The notes beneath the pieces are model-generated. The model did not search any database, was not told the DNA's origin, and saw only the letters and a program-made list of their open reading frames with translations. A stretch of DNA of 64,000 nt, from positions 1-64,000 of the forward strand of contig NZ_BMII01000008.1 in assembly GCF_014641855.1 (NCBI RefSeq). The letters are read 5' to 3'. This document shows, piece by piece, positions 26,581-36,151 of the stretch (positions are counted from its first letter, which is position 1; each line of letters opens with the position of its first letter). The DNA is from Shewanella inventionis (GTDB lineage: Bacteria; Pseudomonadota; Gammaproteobacteria; Enterobacterales; Shewanellaceae). A program made the position numbers and the translations under genes.

Positions 26581-27729
26581 TTATTTATTTAACACATCTT
26601 GAAAGCGCATTAATTCAAAAAAATCACTATCATTTAACTTAACAGTAAGATTGTCATCGTCCTGCAATTGAGCTGCTAATTTTAGAATAAAATCGCGAAC
26701 TTCGGTGCTTATAGACTTAGGGATAGATTTACCCTTTATTGCTAGTTTGGTAACACGCTTGGCTGGCACAATTTCACTATCAGCAGGTTCTGAAAGTACA
26801 TCAATTTGTATTTCATCATCTGCATTATCTGTTCCTGCGTTATGAATTTCATGGCCAATTTGATGTAAAAACTCAAGATCTTTACTATCAATAGCGTCAT
26901 CGATATCAAGTTGTACTTCATGATAGCCAGGTTCAAGCTTTCTATTAGTTCCATTGTCTACTTTAACTTTTTCAACAAAATCCATAATTTCAGTAACTTT
27001 GTCATCATAATTGATTTTATCATTGCCTGAATCGCTGCCAACTCTATGCGCATTATCATTTTGATTACTTTCTTTGTTTATCGATGTTATGACAGACATT
27101 ACATTGTCACCGTGTTCTTTAAACAATTCCCTTGCATACGTAGGTGATATAAGATCGTTACGCACCATATTTTTCAATCGCTCTGGCATACTAAGCAAAT
27201 CCAGCAAATGACCCACATGCGCTGACGACTTGTTTATTTTTCTACCAATTTCTGAGTTATTTAAGCCTTCATCTTTCAATCGTGAAACGGCATTGGCTAA
27301 GTCAAGTTGGTTTAATGGAAGTCCATTTGCTGTATCTATCATCAATAATACTTCGTCTATCTTGTCTCCTTGAAACTCATTAACCTCAAATTCAGTTTTT
27401 CCAGCTTCAATTCCACCTGCAAATCGGTGGTGACCGTCCCTAACAATACAGATGTATTCACCATCCTCATTAAGCACCACTTTTACGATAATTTGAGGAA
27501 TAGTTTTATTGTCTCTGTATGCTTGAGCAAAGTTTTTCACATGTTCTTCATTTAAATCTCTGATATTAAACCCTTCCTCTACATAGATTTTATCTGAAGT
27601 TACTATGTATGAGTTCAGAGTGCCGACTTTCATTTCGTTCGGTGCAGAGTGCTCTTTTTCATATTTGAACATATCACGTAAACGTGATGGCTTTAGCTCT
27701 TCATATTTAGTGTTGATAGTATTAAACAT
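26581..27729 (-). CDS. orphan ParB/KorB-like DNA-binding protein
   Basis: 382 aa from ATG 27729, set by GAGG 5 nt upstream; the longer frame to 27834 would include the promoter. A ParB N-terminal domain carries RDGHHRFAGGIEAGK. A helix-turn-helix region follows (LNNSEIGRKINKSSAHVGHLLDLLSMP). The last ~130 residues are acidic, then a basic helical end. ParB proteins bind palindromic sites; relatives without a ParA partner, such as KorB, act as global plasmid repressors. No parA is adjacent (another complete parAB lies at 36-38 kb). A 23-bp palindrome in its own promoter suggests autoregulation. Divergent from recA. Confidence 0.78.
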   Translation of the reverse strand: MFNTINTKYEELKPSRLRDMFKYEKEHSAPNEMKVGTLNSYIVTSDKIYVEEGFNIRDLNEEHVKNFAQAYRDNKTIPQIIVKVVLNEDGEYICIVRDGHHRFAGGIEAGKTEFEVNEFQGDKIDEVLLMIDTANGLPLNQLDLANAVSRLKDEGLNNSEIGRKINKSSAHVGHLLDLLSMPERLKNMVRNDLISPTYARELFKEHGDNVMSVITSINKESNQNDNAHRVGSDSGNDKINYDDKVTEIMDFVEKVKVDNGTNRKLEPGYHEVQLDIDDAIDSKDLEFLHQIGHEIHNAGTDNADDEIQIDVLSEPADSEIVPAKRVTKLAIKGKSIPKSISTEVRDFILKLAAQLQDDDNLTVKLNDSDFFELMRFQDVLNK

Positions 27730-27778
27730 TTTAACCTCGATGCACTTTTCGGATACTGGATAAGTATAAAACTGATAC

Positions 27779-27801
27779 AAACTTAAAGTAACTTTAAGTT
27801 T
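27779..27801. promoter_or_regulatory. 23-bp palindrome in the parB-like promoter
   Basis: Perfect arms AAACTTAAAGT and ACTTTAAGTTT around a central A. It covers the expected -35 region of the minus-strand promoter whose -10, TATACT, is at 27763-27768. The core TAAAGTAACTTTA recurs at 18121, with a T centre at 46484 and 53674. Confidence 0.7.
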
Positions 27802-27841
27802 ATTGCAATATTTATTTTTTTGAAAAAGTATCATTTATAGG

Positions 27842-27871
27842 TTGACACGCTGTAGGCTTTAAGCCTACACT
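27842..27871 (+). promoter_or_regulatory. recA promoter with internal palindromic operator
   Basis: TTGACA (27842-27847) and TACACT (27866-27871), 18 bp apart. The spacer holds the 19-bp palindrome TGTAGGCTTTAAGCCTACA (27851-27869). It lacks the CTGT-N8-ACAG spacing of a LexA box, so regulation is probably not by LexA. Confidence 0.75.
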
Positions 27872-27905
27872 GAATTGGTTGTAAATAATTAACTATATAG
27901 GAAAC

Positions 27906-29000
27906 ATGATTATGAATGCCTCCAATGAAAATCGTAGTTCAGCTTTAACATCTGTACTTGCACAAATCGAAAAACAATTTGGCAAAGGTTCTATTATGAA
28001 ATTGGGCGATGATCGAACAATGGATGTAGAAACTATTTCAACAGGGTCCTTATCTTTGGATGTTGCTCTTGGTGCTGGAGGACTCCCATTTGGGAGACTA
28101 TCCGAGGTGTTTGGCCCCGAAAGTAGTGGCAAAACCACTTTAACATTGGAACTGATTGCATCAGCTCAACGCCAAGGTAAAACATGTGCCTTTATTGATG
28201 CTGAACACGCATTAGATCCTATCTATGCTAAAAAGCTAGGCGTGGATATTGATAACCTACTTTGCTCTCAGCCTGATAACGGTGAGCAAGCGCTAGAAAT
28301 CTGTGATGCCTTAACTCGTAGTGGTGCCGTAGATGTGATCGTAGTAGATTCGGTAGCAGCACTAACTCCTAAAGCTGAAATTGAAGGCGAAATAGGTGAC
28401 TCCCACATGGGACTGCAGGCGCGTATGATGAGTCAAGCAATGCGTAAACTTGCGGGTAACATTAAGCAATCAAATACCTTGCTTATCTTCATTAACCAAA
28501 TTCGCATGAAGATAGGTGTGATGTTTGGTAGCCCAGAAACCACAACTGGTGGTAACGCCCTGAAATTCTATGCGTCAGTACGTTTAGATATTCGTCGTGT
28601 TGGCGCGATAAAAGACGGCGAAGAGGTAATAGGCAATGCAACCAGAGTTAAGGTTGTTAAAAATAAAATTGCAGCTCCATTTAAGCAGGCTGAATTTGAG
28701 ATTATTTATGGGAAAGGGATAAATAAAACCGGAGAAATTCTTGATATTGCCGTAAGCAATGGAATTATTCAAAAAGCCGGTGCCTGGTTCGCATATGATG
28801 GTGACAATATTGGACAAGGCCGTAAAAATTCATGCGCTACACTTGAAAAAGATCCAGCGCTTCTTTTAGAAATTAAGCAAAAAGTCCTTGATTGCATTCG
28901 CAACAATTCACAATCTGTACCATCAGTTAACTCTAAGTCATCAACTGATGCTGAAGTAATTGACCTTGATGTTGACGAAGAACAGATAGAAGCTATTTAA
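27906..29000 (+). CDS. recA: RecA recombinase (plasmid copy)
   Basis: 364 aa, full length. Walker A GPESSGKT is at residues 70-77, Walker [13 protein letters not shown] near 145, loop L1 around [23 protein letters not shown], and L2 with [28 protein letters not shown]. The C-terminal tail is acidic ([12 protein letters not shown]), as in chromosomal RecA. It forms filaments on single-stranded DNA and promotes LexA/UmuD self-cleavage, relevant to the umuD gene at the right end. A second RecA on a plasmid is unusual. An AGGA ribosome site precedes both ATG 27906 and 27912. Confidence 0.97.
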   Translation: MIMNASNENRSSALTSVLAQIEKQFGKGSIMKLGDDRTMDVETISTGSLSLDVALGAGGLPFGRLSEVFGPESSGKTTLTLELIASAQRQGKTCAFIDAEHALDPIYAKKLGVDIDNLLCSQPDNGEQALEICDALTRSGAVDVIVVDSVAALTPKAEIEGEIGDSHMGLQARMMSQAMRKLAGNIKQSNTLLIFINQIRMKIGVMFGSPETTTGGNALKFYASVRLDIRRVGAIKDGEEVIGNATRVKVVKNKIAAPFKQAEFEIIYGKGINKTGEILDIAVSNGIIQKAGAWFAYDGDNIGQGRKNSCATLEKDPALLLEIKQKVLDCIRNNSQSVPSVNSKSSTDAEVIDLDVDEEQIEAI

Positions 29001-29092
29001 ATTATCTATGTCTTTAATTTAGTTGCCTTTATTTCGTCACTGAGCCAATCTCTTTTTGGTTCAGTGATCATAACCACTTAACTGGATTTTTT

Positions 29093-29650
29093 ATGAATAT
29101 AGATTATGAAATAACCAAAGCACACATGTTGTCATCAGGTTGGAAATTGGTTGATTATGCTGATAGCAATGTTTTTGATTCCGTGTTCTTCTATATTGTT
29201 GATTTTAGTCTTGGCTTAGTAAAGCTAATCACTATGAAGAACACTGACGTGAAAAAAGGATTGGATAAGATTAAGTTTCTTCCACTTAACAGCTTAGTCG
29301 GTGGGGTATCACAAATGGTACTCAAATGGTCTAGCACTGGTCTTGAAAATGATGAATTAGGTCAACTTGGTTATACATTAGTAAATTACTTTAGTCAGAC
29401 GAAAACCTTTAGAATTTACAATCAACAATTTCCACAAGATAACTCACATGACAATCTTCATGTTGTCTTTAACTTGTATCGCCAGAATCGTTCAGAGCAT
29501 ATATCCATGCGACCATTTATCATTGGCCAGGACTGCCTAGTGCGTTCAGCAAAAGAGATTGTACATCATGCTCGAATGGTTCGTCACATTGATTCACAAC
29601 AACGTCCAAATGATCAATTCCTTGTCACAGACGGCATCCTGCTTAATTAA
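29093..29650 (+). CDS. hypothetical protein downstream of recA
   Basis: 185 aa, no recognised family. A moderately hydrophobic stretch at about 28-47 (SVFFYIVDFSLGLVKLITMK) is too polar for a firm membrane call. The C-terminal half has a compact mixed pattern with several His/Arg (VHHARMVRHIDSQQRP). It lies 92 bp after recA on the same strand and ends at the terminator near 29700, so it may be read from the recA promoter. Confidence 0.55.
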   Translation: MNIDYEITKAHMLSSGWKLVDYADSNVFDSVFFYIVDFSLGLVKLITMKNTDVKKGLDKIKFLPLNSLVGGVSQMVLKWSSTGLENDELGQLGYTLVNYFSQTKTFRIYNQQFPQDNSHDNLHVVFNLYRQNRSEHISMRPFIIGQDCLVRSAKEIVHHARMVRHIDSQQRPNDQFLVTDGILLN

Positions 29651-29697
29651 TCCCCCATTTTTTTATCCAATTAAAAAAGTCTTTTAATGAACTCTAA

Positions 29698-29732
29698 AGA
29701 AGAAGAAGTCACCGTGAGGTGACTCTTCTTTT
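29698..29732 (+). terminator. terminator after the recA unit
   Basis: AAGAAGAAGTCACC, loop GTGA, GGTGACTCTTCTT with one bulge, then TTT. I see nothing else supportable in the remaining gap 29733-29950. Confidence 0.6.
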
Positions 29733-29950
29733 AGAAGAATGATCTTTGGTCATTACGTGTGTTTTATCTGTAATTCTACCTGTTGCAGATAGTTGTTTAT
29801 AACTCAGCAAAAGTGCATTTTTTTTAATGAGACAATAAATGAATTTTTAGAAGGTTATAAAATAGTGGAATACACTAGTATTAAGTGTGATTTTATTGAT
29901 AAAAGAACTGTTTTGAAGGATTTTGGATAGATCTATGCTGTAAAGGCTAT

Positions 29951-30835
29951 TTATTTTGAATTTTTTAGCGCTTCGACAGCTTGTTTGTGTCGTTGGGCAA
30001 CAGGTATTCCTGCTTCTTTGAGTATATTTAGCATATTGATGTAATCGGGGTTTTGTACGAACTCGTCAACCTGGCAAGCACTTGGCTTAGCACATCCACC
30101 TATGTAGTCATTAGCATTAATGCCTTTATTGATAGTAAATTGTCCTACTAGGCCTTCTAAGATCTTATTCTTGGGAATAGCAACAGTTTTGCCTTCAACT
30201 GCATTCTCTGAACTTGGAGTTATTTTTGCTAAAATCCCCTCTGCAGATTTGCTTAATCGCCGCCTCACTGATGGCCTTAACTGTTTAAAGTCGTTGGCAA
30301 TTTGCTTCATTAGGTCATTTTTAGTTTTTTCATTATTTTTACCACTATCTTTATTAACTGACTTTACTGCTGCCTTCAATGATTCATACGTAAATCCTAT
30401 ACGTATGTAAAAAGACTCAGTTAAAATTATTTGTGTCGGGGAATACTCTTTTGTTAGTGGGTTAAACTTCGTATGTGTCACTAGATCACCAATAGCTGCT
30501 AGGTAATCTAGAACACGATAGACTGTATATCGCGATATATTACACTGAGATGCGATGTTTGATACATACACATAGTCAGGCATCGCAAATAGAACCCTGT
30601 TGCCGTCGCTTGTTTTGGTTGGGGTCAATTGTGCGTGGTAGGCTAAACATGATGTAACTGCAGATATAGCTGCTAAAAAACGTGTACGAACTCTTGTTCT
30701 TAATTTTAATAGATTGCGAAGAACCAAAATAGACTTATCAGCCTGCCATTCGTAACTGCCAGCCATAGCCACCATTCGGTTAATTAACCGGTGGCGTCTT
30801 TTAGGTGGGTTAAACTCAGGTAGTTGATTCTGCAT
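29951..30835 (-). CDS. RepA-type replication initiator (IncFII-like, putative)
   Basis: 294 aa from ATG 30835 (a TTG at 30850 is an alternative). A basic N-terminus precedes a winged-helix-like block, VSNIASQCNISRYTVYRVLDYLAAIGDLV. The next segment, THTKFNPLTKEYSPTQIILTESFYIRIGF, resembles the YDPLTG..P..I..TP..F region of IncFII RepA proteins. Five 21-bp iterons lie immediately upstream of its start, which strongly supports an initiator. The C-terminal half (LRPSVRRRLSKS and beyond) is unassigned. The family assignment is by eye; the role as Rep is better supported than the subtype. Confidence 0.68.
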   Translation of the reverse strand: MQNQLPEFNPPKRRHRLINRMVAMAGSYEWQADKSILVLRNLLKLRTRVRTRFLAAISAVTSCLAYHAQLTPTKTSDGNRVLFAMPDYVYVSNIASQCNISRYTVYRVLDYLAAIGDLVTHTKFNPLTKEYSPTQIILTESFYIRIGFTYESLKAAVKSVNKDSGKNNEKTKNDLMKQIANDFKQLRPSVRRRLSKSAEGILAKITPSSENAVEGKTVAIPKNKILEGLVGQFTINKGINANDYIGGCAKPSACQVDEFVQNPDYINMLNILKEAGIPVAQRHKQAVEALKNSK

Positions 30836-30868
30836 TCTTCGTTTGAGCAAATTAATAATGATCTAGTG

Positions 30869-30888
30869 CGATCGAATTTAATCGATCG
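30869..30888. promoter_or_regulatory. inverted repeat upstream of repA
   Basis: CGATCGA-ATTTAA-TCGATCG, 34 bp upstream of the repA ATG. This is a typical position for an initiator autorepression site; the arms do not match the iterons. Confidence 0.4.
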
Positions 30889-30983
30889 ACCTCAACAGAT
30901 CAAACCAGCTCAAAACAAGTACGAAGTTAATAAATACAATGGCTTACGATTATATTAAAGATAAAACACCTCTTTTATACCTA

Positions 30984-31296
30984 ATTTTGTACCCTTAAAC
31001 TCAAATTGCGTTCCCTTAAACTCAAATTTCGTACCCTTAATATGCACCCTTTCACAACTTTCAATATCTAAAAGCAAAAATATAATATGCAAGCTGCTGA
31101 TATTTAACAAAAATAATAGAAAATGTTTTCTTCGTAGTTAGTTTTCAATGTTCTTATCATGCAATTTGATATGCAATTTGTTGTGAAATTTGTCTTAAAT
31201 ACTTGATTATTAGCTAGCGTTAGTCATTGTTATTTAACAAAAAATTATATTTATGTACCCTTAATTTCAAATTGCGTACCCTTAATGTATTTTATG
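30984..31296. repeat. iteron origin of the first replicon
   Basis: Three direct 21-bp repeats (GTACCC core at 30989, GTTCCC at 31010, GTACCC at 31031) share ATTNCGTACCCTTAAACTCAA. Two more copies, cores at 31255 and 31276, are also exactly 21 bp apart. The exact 21-bp phase (two helical turns) and the position upstream of the RepA gene are typical of Rep-binding iterons. The AT-rich DNA between the two clusters (31050-31250) is a plausible melting region. Confidence 0.8.
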
Positions 31297-31701
31297 GGCG
31301 TAGAACATAGTTATAAAACTTAAGCTATTGAATATTAAGGGTTTTGTTACAGTCGATTCTTTTGAGCATATTGCAATTTGTTTTATTACCCTTGAATACC
31401 ACTCGCTTGAGGCAGGCTGAGTCCTATAAAATACTAATATGTTGCTTAAAACTTAATACAGCTCGGTCTAGCCTTAAGCCCTTCAGAGTAAGGTAAGTAT
31501 ATGTAATTACATGATTAGTGGTAACCTCATGTTTACTCTTCATCCCAATCATATTTATATTAGCTGTTGTTGGGTTTACATATCCCAGGAGAATTTTAAT
31601 TTCAAAACCCTGAATAATAAACCTATTAACTATCAAATAAGTTTATTTTTGGTGCGTGGAAACAAATCAACATTTATTGCCTGGTGTTCTACGAGTGGTG
31701 C
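31297..31701. other. intergenic region between iterons and palindrome array
   Basis: About 400 bp. A weak iteron-like ACCCTTGAATACC lies near 31387. Overlapping short frames on both strands at 31424-31708 lack ribosome sites and family likeness, so I do not call genes here. Confidence 0.4.
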
Positions 31702-31931
31702 CGGTTAACGCGTTAACCGATTTTATACGCCTTGTGTTGTGGCAAGCTTATTGGTCTGTTGCGGTAAGAACGATGTCTACTGTCGTTGCTATGTAAAGGC
31801 TATATTGTACGGAAATACTAGGTTAAATAGTCCTTAACCCCTGCCCCGTGATGTGATGATGTTGCAGTAGTACAAGCTGTTTAACTGGTTTGAGCAATAA
31901 TCCCATAGACACGCAATCAAAGAATTGTCAC

Positions 31932-32683
31932 CGGTTAACGCGTTAACCGATTTTAAAAATCTACTGTCGTTGCTATGTAAAGGCTATATTGTACGGAAAT
32001 ACTAGGTTAAATAGTCCTTAACCCCTGCCCCGAGATGTGATGATGTTGCAGTAGTACAAGCTGTTTAACTGGTTTGAGCAATAATCCCATAGACACGCAA
32101 TCAAAGAATTGTCACCGGTTAACGCGTTAACCGATTTTAAAAACCTACTGTCGTTGCTATGTAAAGGCTATATTGTACGGAAATACTAGGTTAAATAGTC
32201 CTTAACCCCTGCCCCGAGATGTGATGATGTTGCAGTAGTACAACCTGTTTAACTGGTTTGAGCAATAATCCCATAGACATGCAATCAAAGAATTGTCACC
32301 GGTTAACGCGTTAACGGATTTTAAAAACCTATTGTCGTTGCTATGTAAAGGCTATATTGTACGGAAATACTAGGTTAAATAGTCCTTAACCCCTGCCCCG
32401 AGATGTGATGATGTTGCAGTAGTACAACCTGTTTAACTGGTTTGAGCAATAATCCCATAGACACGCAATCAAAGAATTGTCACCGGTTAACGCGTTAACC
32501 GATTTAATAAAGTTTTGTTGTGGTCCTATATTATTCTGGTTCCGGTAAGAACCTGGTCTAATGCTATTGCAATGAAAAGGCCACGTCGTATGAACGAAGA
32601 TGTTATGGTGTAGCGGTAGGTAACGCCGCTTAATTGGTTTAAGGCTTAACTTCATACACACGTAATCAATCAATTGTCACCGG
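31932..32683. repeat. 184-bp tandem repeats carrying the palindrome
   Basis: Copies begin at 31932, 32116, 32300 and 32484, exactly 184 bp apart. The first three units are nearly identical over their full length, including the common block CTACTGTCGTTGCTATGTAA. The fourth spacer and the unit leading into 31932 are more diverged. No coding capacity or hairpin array is seen in the ~165-bp spacers. Confidence 0.9.
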
Positions 32684-32749
32684 TTAACGCGTTAACCGAT
32701 TTTAAAAACCTACTGTCGTTGCTATGTAAAGGCTATATTGTACTAACAA

Positions 32750-32781
32750 AAAGGTGATTAGCATTTCTACTAATCACCTTT
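32750..32781 (-). terminator. terminator of the helix-turn-helix gene
   Basis: A 12-bp stem, AAAGGTGATTAG / CTAATCACCTTT, with an 8-nt loop, 23 bp beyond the stop at 32804. On the minus strand a TTTTTG run follows. Confidence 0.85.
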
Positions 32782-32803
32782 AAATAACGTAATTTCTTAA
32801 TTA

Positions 32804-33163
32804 TCAATCAACAGTTTCTTCTTCGCGCCACTTGTCAGCTTCTGTTTCACATAGAAATACAGTTGCAACAGATTGAGCCAACCTCCATTTCAGTTCATTG
32901 CCTGTGCCACCAGAAGCTTTGTAATCCTCAAAATTTTCGAAATAGCGATAATTAGGATCGGCTTCATCAAACCCTACTTGCAAACGCTCTAAGCGAGTAA
33001 GGCATAGCATTTGGATTGCTCTAGAAACATCGAGTGGAATAGCCCTGTCGCCCTTTTCCCAACGTTGCCATGTTCTCGGCTCACATTCCCCAATTAGTTT
33101 AGCGGCTTCATTAACTTCAAGAAACAGTAAGCGTCGTAGTTGTTTTAATTCATTATTAGTCAT
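32804..33163 (-). CDS. Xre-like helix-turn-helix regulator (DUF1870/YdiL type)
   Basis: 119 aa. The N-terminal block LKQLRRLLFLEVNEAAKLIGECEPRTWQRWEKGDRAIP is a lambda-repressor-like helix-turn-helix as in YdiL/DUF1870 proteins; the C-terminal half (NYRYFENFEDYKASGG) is unassigned. It probably binds DNA as a dimer. With the 33218 gene it forms an insertion in the palindrome array, so it may regulate that neighbour or be part of a small addiction-like unit; nothing confirms this. Confidence 0.75.
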   Translation of the reverse strand: MTNNELKQLRRLLFLEVNEAAKLIGECEPRTWQRWEKGDRAIPLDVSRAIQMLCLTRLERLQVGFDEADPNYRYFENFEDYKASGGTGNELKWRLAQSVATVFLCETEADKWREEETVD

Positions 33164-33174
33164 TATTCCAACCT

Positions 33175-33201
33175 GAAAAAAAGCGACGATACCGCCGCTT
33201 T
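33175..33201 (-). terminator. terminator after the 211-aa gene
   Basis: On the minus strand AAAGCGGCG, loop GTAT, CGTCGCTTT (9 bp with one G-U pair), then T7. It separates the 33218 gene from the helix-turn-helix gene, which must then have its own promoter within a very short gap or rely on readthrough. Confidence 0.8.
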
Positions 33202-33217
33202 TATCAATAGTCTGTAT

Positions 33218-33850
33218 TTATGCGAAATTAACTATAGCTTCGATATAGGTATTTTTATCAATACCACCGCCAGCGTATTTAGAAAATGCTTGCTTATGAA
33301 AGTCATATTCACCTTCCCTTACTATATCGACAAGAACCTGCTCAGCCTTTGATAGATTCAACACATGGACATCAAAGTCATCTTTTTTAAAGCTTTCTAG
33401 TTTGTTCATTACATCAACATCAAGGTTTAATATTATGCCAAAATATTTCCTTAACTGCGTGTCAAAGCTTTCAACAGTCAACACGGTGTAATCAACAACT
33501 AAACGAATTTCGCCAACTTGATCTGAAATTACTATCTGATGTTCACCTGATATTTTCTGTGATACTAAAGATAAATGAATATCACCATCTAATTTGGTCT
33601 TGGCGTTTATGACGCTTTTAATTTGCGGGTAGACTTTAAAATTAATATCAAACATACCAAAAAGCTGCTTGTTTTTTTCTACAGTTTGCAGCGTCAACCA
33701 ATGCTCTTTGCTTATTTCTTTTGATTCAAGCTTAGTGTCAAGATTTGAACTATGTTTTAGCTCCATTGTATAGGATGCACTTTCTTTTGATTCTGAGTAA
33801 AGAATGATTAGCCAATCTTTGTAAGTAAACGTTTTGAATAAAGTTTTCAT
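33218..33850 (-). CDS. hypothetical protein inside the palindrome array
   Basis: 210 aa from ATG 33850, which has GAG 7-8 nt upstream; a GTG at 33862 is an alternative. The sequence is beta-rich and charged, with no recognised family. Its only near neighbour is the helix-turn-helix gene, and the pair interrupts the CGGTTAACGCGTTAACCG array. The flanking 900 bp (33863-34809) hold four palindromes and no other supportable gene. Confidence 0.55.
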   Translation of the reverse strand: MKTLFKTFTYKDWLIILYSESKESASYTMELKHSSNLDTKLESKEISKEHWLTLQTVEKNKQLFGMFDINFKVYPQIKSVINAKTKLDGDIHLSLVSQKISGEHQIVISDQVGEIRLVVDYTVLTVESFDTQLRKYFGIILNLDVDVMNKLESFKKDDFDVHVLNLSKAEQVLVDIVREGEYDFHKQAFSKYAGGGIDKNTYIEAIVNFA

Positions 33851-34809
33851 AATATAACTCACTATCTTGAGTTGATTCGAACCTGTTCCGAACCATTGAT
33901 ACCATTTTGGTCGTAAAAACGACCGATGCCAACCTGTTTTTTACTCTTAAAATTGAAAAATTAATTAATGCGAATTTATTATTACTTGTCAGACAGATCC
34001 TTTTCATATGTGTACAAATTTTTGTTAATGCACACAAACTTAATCAATGGAGAATAGACCGGTTAACGCGTTAACCGATTCAATGCGAAATTGGGTTAAT
34101 GAGGTGTATACCTGTTATGGAACAATATAGTTAGTCGAACAGGCAGGATTCATGTACATAAAGGCAATTTTTGATAGATACGGTTTTTATCAATATTTAA
34201 ATCCAGCAATTGTCACCGGTTAACGCGTTAACCGATTTAATACAGCTTTTGTTGTGGTCCTATATTGTTGAGGTTCCGATTAGAACCTGGTCTACTGTTG
34301 TGCAATGCAAAGGCTATGTCGTATGTTGGAAGATGTTATGATGTAGCAGTAGTAAACACTGCTTAATTGGTTTGAGGCTTAATTTCACATACGCGGAAGC
34401 AAACAATGGTCACCGGTTAACGCGTTAACCGATTTTATAGAGAGATTTTTTACTGCCGTTATACATAGTCTTGAATGTTCTATTTGTCCTAAAACAATAC
34501 CAAGCATAGGCCTTTATCATCAATTTAACTTGCGAAAACCGACTACTTAACAGTCACAAGTTGAATGATTTTTAGGTCTGGAAGGCTTTTTGGTCGGATG
34601 GTTACTGCAGAGAATATAAAGTATATTCAAGAGCAGGGGTGTTCCCGATTCATCCGGGCGAATTCACTTCGTTCTGCTCACGGGGTTTCTTGGCGAATTT
34701 CGATAAAGTATGTACCAGATTCATTGGCCCATCTATGTACGTACTATTTTTAGCGGAAATACCATATCTAAAATCAAGTAATTGCTACCGGTTAACGCGT
34801 TAACCGATA

Positions 34810-36147
34810 TTAATTCTTTAACTCGTAGACTACTTTGCTCGGATAAATAGTTAATCTTTGACCCTTATCTTCGAGTAATAATCCATTGTTATGAGTTTTA
34901 ATAGCAGAGCTTTTATTGAAAATTTTTGTGATTTGCAATTTGAGTTTTGAGGCTGTTAACCCGTTTTCAATAGCCGAGGCTATCTGCGGCCAACTTTCTT
35001 CTACAATATTTGATGATCTTGATTTTGCCAAAAGATGAACAACTAACAGTGATAATGTTTTATTTTGTGTATTGGCAAATAAGCTGGATATTTCATGTAG
35101 TCGTTCAGGCTCCTGTTCTTCAATTGTGATTCTCTCGAAATCGCCTTTATCTGCCTCGAATACCATACGATCTATAGCATCACAGACGATGTTAGGTAAA
35201 TTAAAATCAGCGACCATCAAGCCAGAGCCTCGGAAATTTTCACCATCTACTGTTCTTCTTAAGGTAGTTGAGAAGTTACTGATAGGATCAATAATCATTA
35301 TTTCTTCATCAAGTTCAATGTTTAGAGGGCTTAATGTTTCTGGATTAATGGTGATAGTTGCATAACTCAACCGAAGAAGAGACGCTATAATGTTTGCCCG
35401 GCTACGTGGGGCATTAGTGTCTGAAATATTGACTTCATTCACAATCGAGTTTATTGGAACTTGGAAGGACATGCGACTTGACGGTGTGTTATTCGCACCT
35501 CTACGCTTATGTTCCAATCGGCTTTGGACTACACATTTAATTAATGAGCCATAAATAATGATATCATCCGGGCTTGGTAGGTCACTATCGCCTGTAGTTG
35601 TTAATTTAACATTTACTGGGCCATCAAAAATAGGATTCAATGAGGGCAGGGAGGTAGTGACTTTTTTTACACTATTATTTTTGTTGTTTTGTTTAAATAA
35701 AACTTGAAAAAGATTAATAATGGTTCTGGTTATAAAAATTGATTTGTCTTTCTCTTGAATAGAGTTTGCCCAGGTAAGATTTATGGTCGAGTTTTCTCTT
35801 TCTGTTATATCCGCTTGTTTTGGTTTGTCATCAAAAGAAACAGGATACCAAATTGAACATTTCAACTTAGATCTAGAAAATTTGATGACATTAAAAACAC
35901 CATTCTTCTTTAATTTAGATAAATTTCTCCAAATCGTTGTATAGGCAACTAAAACATCTACTTTCAGCCTAAGATAGTATAGATTTTCATATTGAATAAA
36001 TGAGTCTGCTTTTAACATATTGAACAGTCCATGGAGCTCAGTATTGGACTTAATATTATCTATTAGAGATTTATCTACGACCAAGATAGGAAAGTGTTCA
36101 CTTTTTATCTTGTTTGACATCTTCTGGACTGTTTCAATATTCTTCAT
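34810..36147 (-). CDS. hypothetical protein of the par operon
   Basis: 445 aa, no confident family. It is mixed alpha/beta, with a middle region (DIIIYGSLIKCVVQSRLEHKRRG...RSRANIIASLLRLSYATI) that could be a winged-helix-like DNA-binding part. It is the third large gene after parA and parB on the same strand and ends at the last copy of the palindrome array. A role in replication or partition control is suggested by position, and it could be a second initiator, but I cannot show this. Confidence 0.55.
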   Translation of the reverse strand: MKNIETVQKMSNKIKSEHFPILVVDKSLIDNIKSNTELHGLFNMLKADSFIQYENLYYLRLKVDVLVAYTTIWRNLSKLKKNGVFNVIKFSRSKLKCSIWYPVSFDDKPKQADITERENSTINLTWANSIQEKDKSIFITRTIINLFQVLFKQNNKNNSVKKVTTSLPSLNPIFDGPVNVKLTTTGDSDLPSPDDIIIYGSLIKCVVQSRLEHKRRGANNTPSSRMSFQVPINSIVNEVNISDTNAPRSRANIIASLLRLSYATITINPETLSPLNIELDEEIMIIDPISNFSTTLRRTVDGENFRGSGLMVADFNLPNIVCDAIDRMVFEADKGDFERITIEEQEPERLHEISSLFANTQNKTLSLLVVHLLAKSRSSNIVEESWPQIASAIENGLTASKLKLQITKIFNKSSAIKTHNNGLLLEDKGQRLTIYPSKVVYELKN

Positions 36148-36151
36148 ATAT

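Larger units (their letters stand above)
31702..34806. repeat. array of ten 18-bp palindromes (candidate parS centromere)
   Basis: CGGTTAACGCGTTAACCG occurs at 31702, 31932, 32116, 32300 (last C changed to G), 32484, 32681, 34060, 34217, 34414 and 34789, nearly always in the context GTCACCGG....CCGATTTTA. The array lies downstream of the parA-parB operon and its last copy abuts the 445-aa gene of that operon. Repeated perfect palindromes near type Ia parAB fit a ParB-binding centromere. Copies 6 and 7 are separated by a two-gene insertion. Confidence 0.8.

Noticed and set aside
26581-27729. A second complete parAB locus
   Set aside because: No ParA gene is adjacent, so the protein is treated as an orphan KorB-like regulator.
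27851-27869. LexA box in the recA promoter
   Set aside because: The palindrome TGTAGGCTTTAAGCCTACA lacks CTGT-N8-ACAG spacing; the true LexA box in this window is at 63671.
31424-31708. Overlapping short frames on both strands
   Set aside because: No ribosome sites, no recognisable composition and mutual overlap.
32386-32673. 95-aa minus-strand frame in the palindrome array
   Set aside because: It runs through the repeat units and has no ribosome site or family likeness.
31932-32683. CRISPR array or integron attC series
   Set aside because: The spacers are near-identical and ~165 bp, not unique 30-40 bp, and no cas genes lie nearby. The 18-bp palindrome lacks the two-arm attC layout, and no cassettes or integrase are seen.
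34810-36147. Replication initiator such as RctB or RepC
   Set aside because: I see no alignable segment to these families; only its place in the par operon hints at replication, so it is left as hypothetical.
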